Source: Sphingomonas sp. IC081 (GTDB lineage: Bacteria > Pseudomonadota > Alphaproteobacteria > Sphingomonadales > Sphingomonadaceae). Taken from it: a stretch of 64,000 nt of DNA. Positions within the stretch are counted from its first letter, which is position 1; the number at the start of each line of letters is the position of its first letter. Below the pieces are notes generated by a model, which saw only the letters and a program-made list of their open reading frames with translations, searched no databases and had not been told where the DNA came from. Location of the stretch: NCBI RefSeq assembly GCF_006874585.1, contig NZ_CP029762.1, positions 465,922 to 529,921 on the forward strand, in the 5' to 3' direction. Positions 60,716-64,000 of the stretch are shown here, piece by piece. Both the position numbers and the translations under genes were made by a program.

Positions 60716-60748
60716 GGAACCGGCGCAGGCGGCCGCCGCGCCGGTTCC
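60716..60748 (+). terminator. Perfect 11-bp hairpin after the propeller gene
   Basis: GGAACCGGCGC (60716-60726) and GCGCCGGTTCC (60738-60748) pair perfectly with an 11-base loop; the next bases are ATTTCAC. It begins 15 bases after the stop codon and probably marks the end of the island's transcript. Confidence 0.65.
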
Positions 60749-60849
60749 ATTTCACACCCTCAGTTGAAAGTCATGAAACATAAAGACGGATTATCCCGGC
60801 AATCGGGCGCGTCTATAGACGGCAGCAACCCGATCACAGGAGCATCCCC

Positions 60850-61467
60850 TTGAAAGCCCTTCCCTTTGCCGCTTCGCTCGCCCTGCTCGTTCCCGCACTG
60901 GCCGCGCCCGCATTCCTGTCCGCCGCAGCCCCCGTCGCCCCCGAAACCATCGAGGCCGGCAGCTACAAGGTCGAAAGCAACCACACGCTGACCCAGTTCG
61001 CGGTGAACCACTTCGGCTTCAACGACTACTTCGGCACGATCCCCGGCGCCACCGGCTCGCTCTCGCTTGATCCCAAGGCGCTGGGCAATGCCAAGCTGGA
61101 CGTCTCGCTGCCGGTCGCGCGCATCTCCACCACCAATGCGACGCTCGATTCCGAACTGGTGAGCGCCGACTGGTTCGACGCCGCCACCTACCCCACCATC
61201 CGCTTCGTCTCGCAGAAGGTCGAGCGCACCGGCGCCCGCACCGCCCGCATCACCGGCACGGTGACGATGCACGGCGTCAGCAAGCCGCTGGTGCTCGATG
61301 CCACCTTCGGCGGCGCCGGCGTCAACCCGATGGACAAGGCCTACACGATCGGCTTTGCCGCCACCGGCACGCTCAAGCGCTCGGACTTCGGCGTGAGCAA
61401 GTACGTGCCCGCCGTCAGCGACGAAGTGCAGATCCGCATCACCGCCGCCTTCGAAAAGGTCGGCTGA
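60850..61467 (+). CDS. YceI-family periplasmic lipocalin-like protein
   Basis: 205 residues from a TTG start, supported by AGGAG nine bases upstream and by the signal peptide that begins immediately (KALPFAASLALLVPALAAPA). The YceI fold is recognised by AGSYKVESNHTLTQFAVNHF, GFNDYFGTIPGATGSLSLDP, SADWFDAATYPTIRFVSQKV and VTMHGVSKPLVLDATFGG, ending with FEKVG. YceI proteins form an elongated barrel that binds isoprenoid or other lipid-like molecules in the periplasm. Here the ligand is unknown. The gene precedes a glutathione-dependent enzyme on the same strand. Confidence 0.92.
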   Translation: MKALPFAASLALLVPALAAPAFLSAAAPVAPETIEAGSYKVESNHTLTQFAVNHFGFNDYFGTIPGATGSLSLDPKALGNAKLDVSLPVARISTTNATLDSELVSADWFDAATYPTIRFVSQKVERTGARTARITGTVTMHGVSKPLVLDATFGGAGVNPMDKAYTIGFAATGTLKRSDFGVSKYVPAVSDEVQIRITAAFEKVG

Positions 61468-61525
61468 TCGCCTGAACCGGGAGGGGCCGCCAAGGCTCCT
61501 CCCGCCTCCATCCGAAGGATCCTCC

Positions 61526-62530
61526 ATGCTGGTCGACGGCAAGTGGACGGCGGACTGGCAGCCGGTCCAGTCCACCGATGAAAAGGGCGGTTTTGTCCGC
61601 CAGGTCTCCGGCTTCCGCAACTGGGTCACCATCGACGGCGCGGCGGGCCCTACCGGCACCGGCGGCTTCCGCGCCGAGGCGGGGCGCTATCACCTCTACG
61701 TCGCGCTGATCTGCCCCTGGGCCTCGCGCACCCTGATCGCCCGCACGCTCAAGGGCCTCGAGGAAGTGGTCAGCGTCAGCGTGGTCGAACCGATGCTGAC
61801 CGAGGAAGGCTGGCGTTTCGGCGACTATCCCGGCAGCGACCGCGACCCGCTCCACGGCGCGCTCTACATGCACGAGATCTACACCCGCGCCGATCCGCGC
61901 TATACCGGCCGCGCGACGGTTCCGGTGCTGTGGGACCGCGAGACCGATACCATCGTCAACAACGAATCCGCCGACATCCTGCGCATGTTCAATTCCGGCT
62001 TCGGCGCCCTCGCCAGTGACCGGTTCGATCTCTACCCGGCGGACCTGCGCGAAGCGATCGACGCCCTCAACGACGAGATCTATCCCCGCCTCAACAACGG
62101 CGTCTACCGCAGCGGGTTCGCGACGACGCAGCTTGCCTACGAGGAGGCCTTTGCCGACGTGTTCGGCGCGCTCGACGATCTCGAACAGCGGCTGGGCGGG
62201 GGTGGTCCCTACCTGTTCGGCAGCCGCGTGACCGAAACCGACCTGCGCCTGTTCGTGACGCTGGTGCGCTTCGATGCGGCCTATCACGGCCTGTTCAAGT
62301 GCAACTTGCGCCGTATCGCCGACTATCCCGCGCTTTCGGCATACCAGACACGCATGCTGGAACTTCCCGGCCTGCGCGAAACCGTCAGCATCGATCACAT
62401 CAAGCGCGGCTACTATTCGATCAAGGCGCTCAATCCCAACGGGATCGTGCCCCTCGGCCCGCAGCTTGCCGACTTCCCCCCGGCCCAGACTGCGCCGATA
62501 GCGACCACCCCGGTGGAGACACCTGCGTGA
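61526..62530 (+). CDS. Glutathionyl-hydroquinone reductase (glutathione S-transferase family)
   Basis: 334 residues, the usual length of this branch. The catalytic Cys63 is in VALICPWASRTLIARTLKGL, and the preceding YHLYVALICPWA motif defines the xi-class/YqjG group. Further landmarks: DYPGSDRDPLHGALYMHEIY, VPVLWDRETDTIVNNESADI and the C-terminal helical domain with VTETDLRLFVTLVRFDAAYH and FKCNLRRI. It reduces glutathionyl-hydroquinones to free hydroquinones, often after dehalogenation or quinone stress. A link to aromatic breakdown is plausible but not shown. The stop overlaps the GTG start of the hydrolase. Confidence 0.92.
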   Translation: MLVDGKWTADWQPVQSTDEKGGFVRQVSGFRNWVTIDGAAGPTGTGGFRAEAGRYHLYVALICPWASRTLIARTLKGLEEVVSVSVVEPMLTEEGWRFGDYPGSDRDPLHGALYMHEIYTRADPRYTGRATVPVLWDRETDTIVNNESADILRMFNSGFGALASDRFDLYPADLREAIDALNDEIYPRLNNGVYRSGFATTQLAYEEAFADVFGALDDLEQRLGGGGPYLFGSRVTETDLRLFVTLVRFDAAYHGLFKCNLRRIADYPALSAYQTRMLELPGLRETVSIDHIKRGYYSIKALNPNGIVPLGPQLADFPPAQTAPIATTPVETPA

Positions 62531-63141
62531 ACACGTCGCTTGTCATCCTGCTCCACGGCGTCGGCAGCAATGGCGCCGACCTTGCCGGGCTCGGCCAGCT
62601 CTGGCGGCAGCAATTGCCCGAAGCGCGGTTCGTGTCCCCCGACGCGCCCTTTGCGTTCGACGGCGGCGGGGCGGGACGGCAATGGTTCAGCCTTGCCGGT
62701 GTCACTGCCGACAACCGCCCGGCCCGTGTCGAGGCCGCCCGCGCCGCCTTCGACGGCGTGATCGCCCCGATCGTTGCCGCGCAGGGCCTCGAGGACCGGC
62801 TGGACCGCGTCGCGCTGGTCGGTTTTTCGCAAGGCACCATCATGGCGCTCGATGCGGTCGTCTCGGGCCGCTGGCCGGTGGCGGCGCTGCTCGGCTATTC
62901 GGGCCGCCTCGTTTCGCCCGGGCCGTTCGCGCCGTCACCGCGCACGCGCGTTGCCCTGATCCACGGCGGCAGCGATCCGGTGATCCCGCCCGCCGAAACC
63001 ACCGATGCCGCCACCCGCCTTGCCGCCCTCGGCATCGCGGCCGGGAGCACGATCCTGCCGGGCCTCGGCCACACCATCAGCCGTGAAGGCGCGGAAATCG
63101 GCGCCGCCTTTCTCGCCGCATCCCTCGCCCCGACCGGCTGA
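62527..63141 (+). CDS. Alpha/beta-hydrolase, phospholipase/carboxylesterase type
   Basis: 204 residues from the GTG at 62527, which forms a GTGA overlap with the preceding gene. The family start is SLVILLHGVGSNGADLAGLG. The catalytic triad can be placed: Ser101 in LVGFSQGTIMALDA, Asp150 in LIHGGSDPVIPP and His182 in LPGLGHTISREG. It lacks a signal peptide, so it should act in the cytoplasm. Short-chain or lysophospholipid esters are the usual substrates of this group. It is the last gene before a convergent channel gene, six bases apart. Confidence 0.92.
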   Translation: MNTSLVILLHGVGSNGADLAGLGQLWRQQLPEARFVSPDAPFAFDGGGAGRQWFSLAGVTADNRPARVEAARAAFDGVIAPIVAAQGLEDRLDRVALVGFSQGTIMALDAVVSGRWPVAALLGYSGRLVSPGPFAPSPRTRVALIHGGSDPVIPPAETTDAATRLAALGIAAGSTILPGLGHTISREGAEIGAAFLAASLAPTG

Positions 63142-63146
63142 CACCG

Positions 63147-64000
63147 TCAGCGCAGGACATCCCCTTCGGGCGCGAGCGGGGGCGGCAGGTCCGCCTCGCC
63201 CAGGATCGCCAGCATCTCGCGCTCGATGGTGCGCGCCATGGCGTCAAGCGGCAGATCGTTGGGTTCGAGGCCGAACGGATCCTCCAGCTGGTCGCCCAGC
63301 GCATCGAGCCCGAAGAACGTGTAGCTGACCAGCAGCACCGGCAGCAGCGTCCACCAGCCCAGCGTGCCCGCCAGCGCAAACGGCAGGGCCAGGCAGAAGA
63401 TATAGGCGGTGCGGTGCAGCAGCAGCGAGTAGCTGAACGGCACCGGGGTCAGCGCGATGCGCTCGCAGCCCGCCTGCACTTGCGCCATGAGGTGCAGCTG
63501 CTCCTCGATCAGCGAATGGTGGATCGGCGCGATACGGCCGTCGCGCATCAGCGTCAGGCAGCGCTGGCCGAGCCCGTGGAGCAGCGCGTCGGTCGGGTTC
63601 ACCGCCGTCACCGGGGCGCCCTCGCAGTGGCGGGCAATGGCGGCCGGTTCATCGCCCCCGCGCAGCCGCGCGGCGAGCCCTGCGGCAAAACCAGCGGCAC
63701 CCGTCAGCACCAGGCGGCGCTCGGCCTCGTCCAGGATCGAGACCCGCCGGGCCAGCGAACGGCAGGCAATCACCAGCGATCCCCAGAGCTTGCGCCCTTC
63801 CCACCAGCGGTCATAGCACGCGTTGTTGCGGAAGCTCATGAAGATCGACAGGGCAATGCCGATCAGCGTGAAGGGAATGGCGCTGATCTGCGCGAACAGG
63901 CCCGGATGCGCCTCGGCCGCAAGCACCGCGGCCACGGCAATCAGCGCGATGACCGCCAGCCGTCCCGCGATCCGGGGCAGGATCGACCCGCTGACCGCGA
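63147..64000 (-). CDS. Bestrophin-family (YneE) ion channel, N-terminus cut by window end
   Basis: The frame is open to the window end; about 284 of roughly 300 residues are present. Features of bacterial bestrophins: RIAGRLAVIALIAVAAVLAA near the edge, FTLIGIALSIFMSFRNNACY with DRWWEGRKLWGSLVIACRSL, and the C-terminal block LLVSYTFFGLDALGDQLEDP with FGLEPNDLPLDAMARTIERE. About four membrane helices are predicted. Family members form pentameric anion or cation channels in the inner membrane. Its role here is not evident, and it converges on the hydrolase gene. Confidence 0.85.
   Translation of the reverse strand, partial: AVSGSILPRIAGRLAVIALIAVAAVLAAEAHPGLFAQISAIPFTLIGIALSIFMSFRNNACYDRWWEGRKLWGSLVIACRSLARRVSILDEAERRLVLTGAAGFAAGLAARLRGGDEPAAIARHCEGAPVTAVNPTDALLHGLGQRCLTLMRDGRIAPIHHSLIEEQLHLMAQVQAGCERIALTPVPFSYSLLLHRTAYIFCLALPFALAGTLGWWTLLPVLLVSYTFFGLDALGDQLEDPFGLEPNDLPLDAMARTIEREMLAILGEADLPPPLAPEGDVLR

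Overview
The window is GC-rich (by eye around two thirds G+C), with tightly packed, often ATGA/GTGA-overlapping genes. It holds several gene types common in sphingomonads: a TonB-dependent receptor with a QDVP-type plug, a family 106 glycosidase, a fused BcsAB cellulose synthase and a three-gene RND pump. I infer a chromosomal segment of a member of the Sphingomonadales, most like Novosphingobium. This assignment rests on gene content, not on a search. No rRNA, tRNA, CRISPR array or insertion sequence was seen.

Layout. 0-7.5 kb: end of a probable cation/proton antiporter and an OmpA-like lipoprotein, then a minus-strand RND multidrug efflux operon with a divergent TetR regulator and a palindromic operator between them. 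7.6-12.1 kb: small hypothetical gene, TPR membrane protein, MipA/OmpV barrel, metallo-beta-lactamase-fold lipoprotein, MetA-type outer membrane protein. 12.2-18 kb: a large autotransporter and a Fur-box-preceded iron gene set (DUF3649-PepSY-DUF3325). 18-21.3 kb: a winged-helix protein behind a cluster of TAAAGTGACAT-like repeats, threonine aldolase with a long structured leader, and nicotinate phosphoribosyltransferase. 21.4-24 kb: a transporter remnant and an arsenic resistance operon (arsR-arsC-GNAT-ACR3) with a leaderless promoter flanked by two matching operators. 24-28 kb: LacI regulator, sugar MFS transporter, secreted amidohydrolase. 28-41 kb: a GGDEF-EAL protein divergent from a complete cellulose operon (bcsR-like, bcsQ, bcsAB, bcsC, bcsD, bcsZ).

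41-58.6 kb is the most unusual part. It is a catabolic island with two TetR genes, a TonB-dependent receptor, a cytochrome P450 with its ferredoxin, three secreted glycoside hydrolases (GH106, GH2 with malectin domain, GH39), a FadR-type regulator and two divergent SDR dehydrogenases. A secreted beta-propeller-like protein follows. Five copies of one palindrome (consensus GCGAYAC-N-GTRTCGC) sit at the likely promoters of the receptor, the ferredoxin-P450 operon, the GH operon and the SDR pair, and inside the 5' end of the first TetR gene. They look like a single dispersed regulon. A roughly 64-residue module occurs both as a free secreted protein (41172-41492) and as the C-terminal tail of the P450. 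My reading is import of a glycosylated, probably rhamnosylated, plant-type compound, removal of its sugars, and oxidation of the aglycone; the substrate is unknown.

58.7-64 kb: the propeller-like secreted protein, a YceI lipocalin-like protein, glutathionyl-hydroquinone reductase, an alpha/beta hydrolase, and the C-terminal part of a bestrophin-family channel cut by the window edge.
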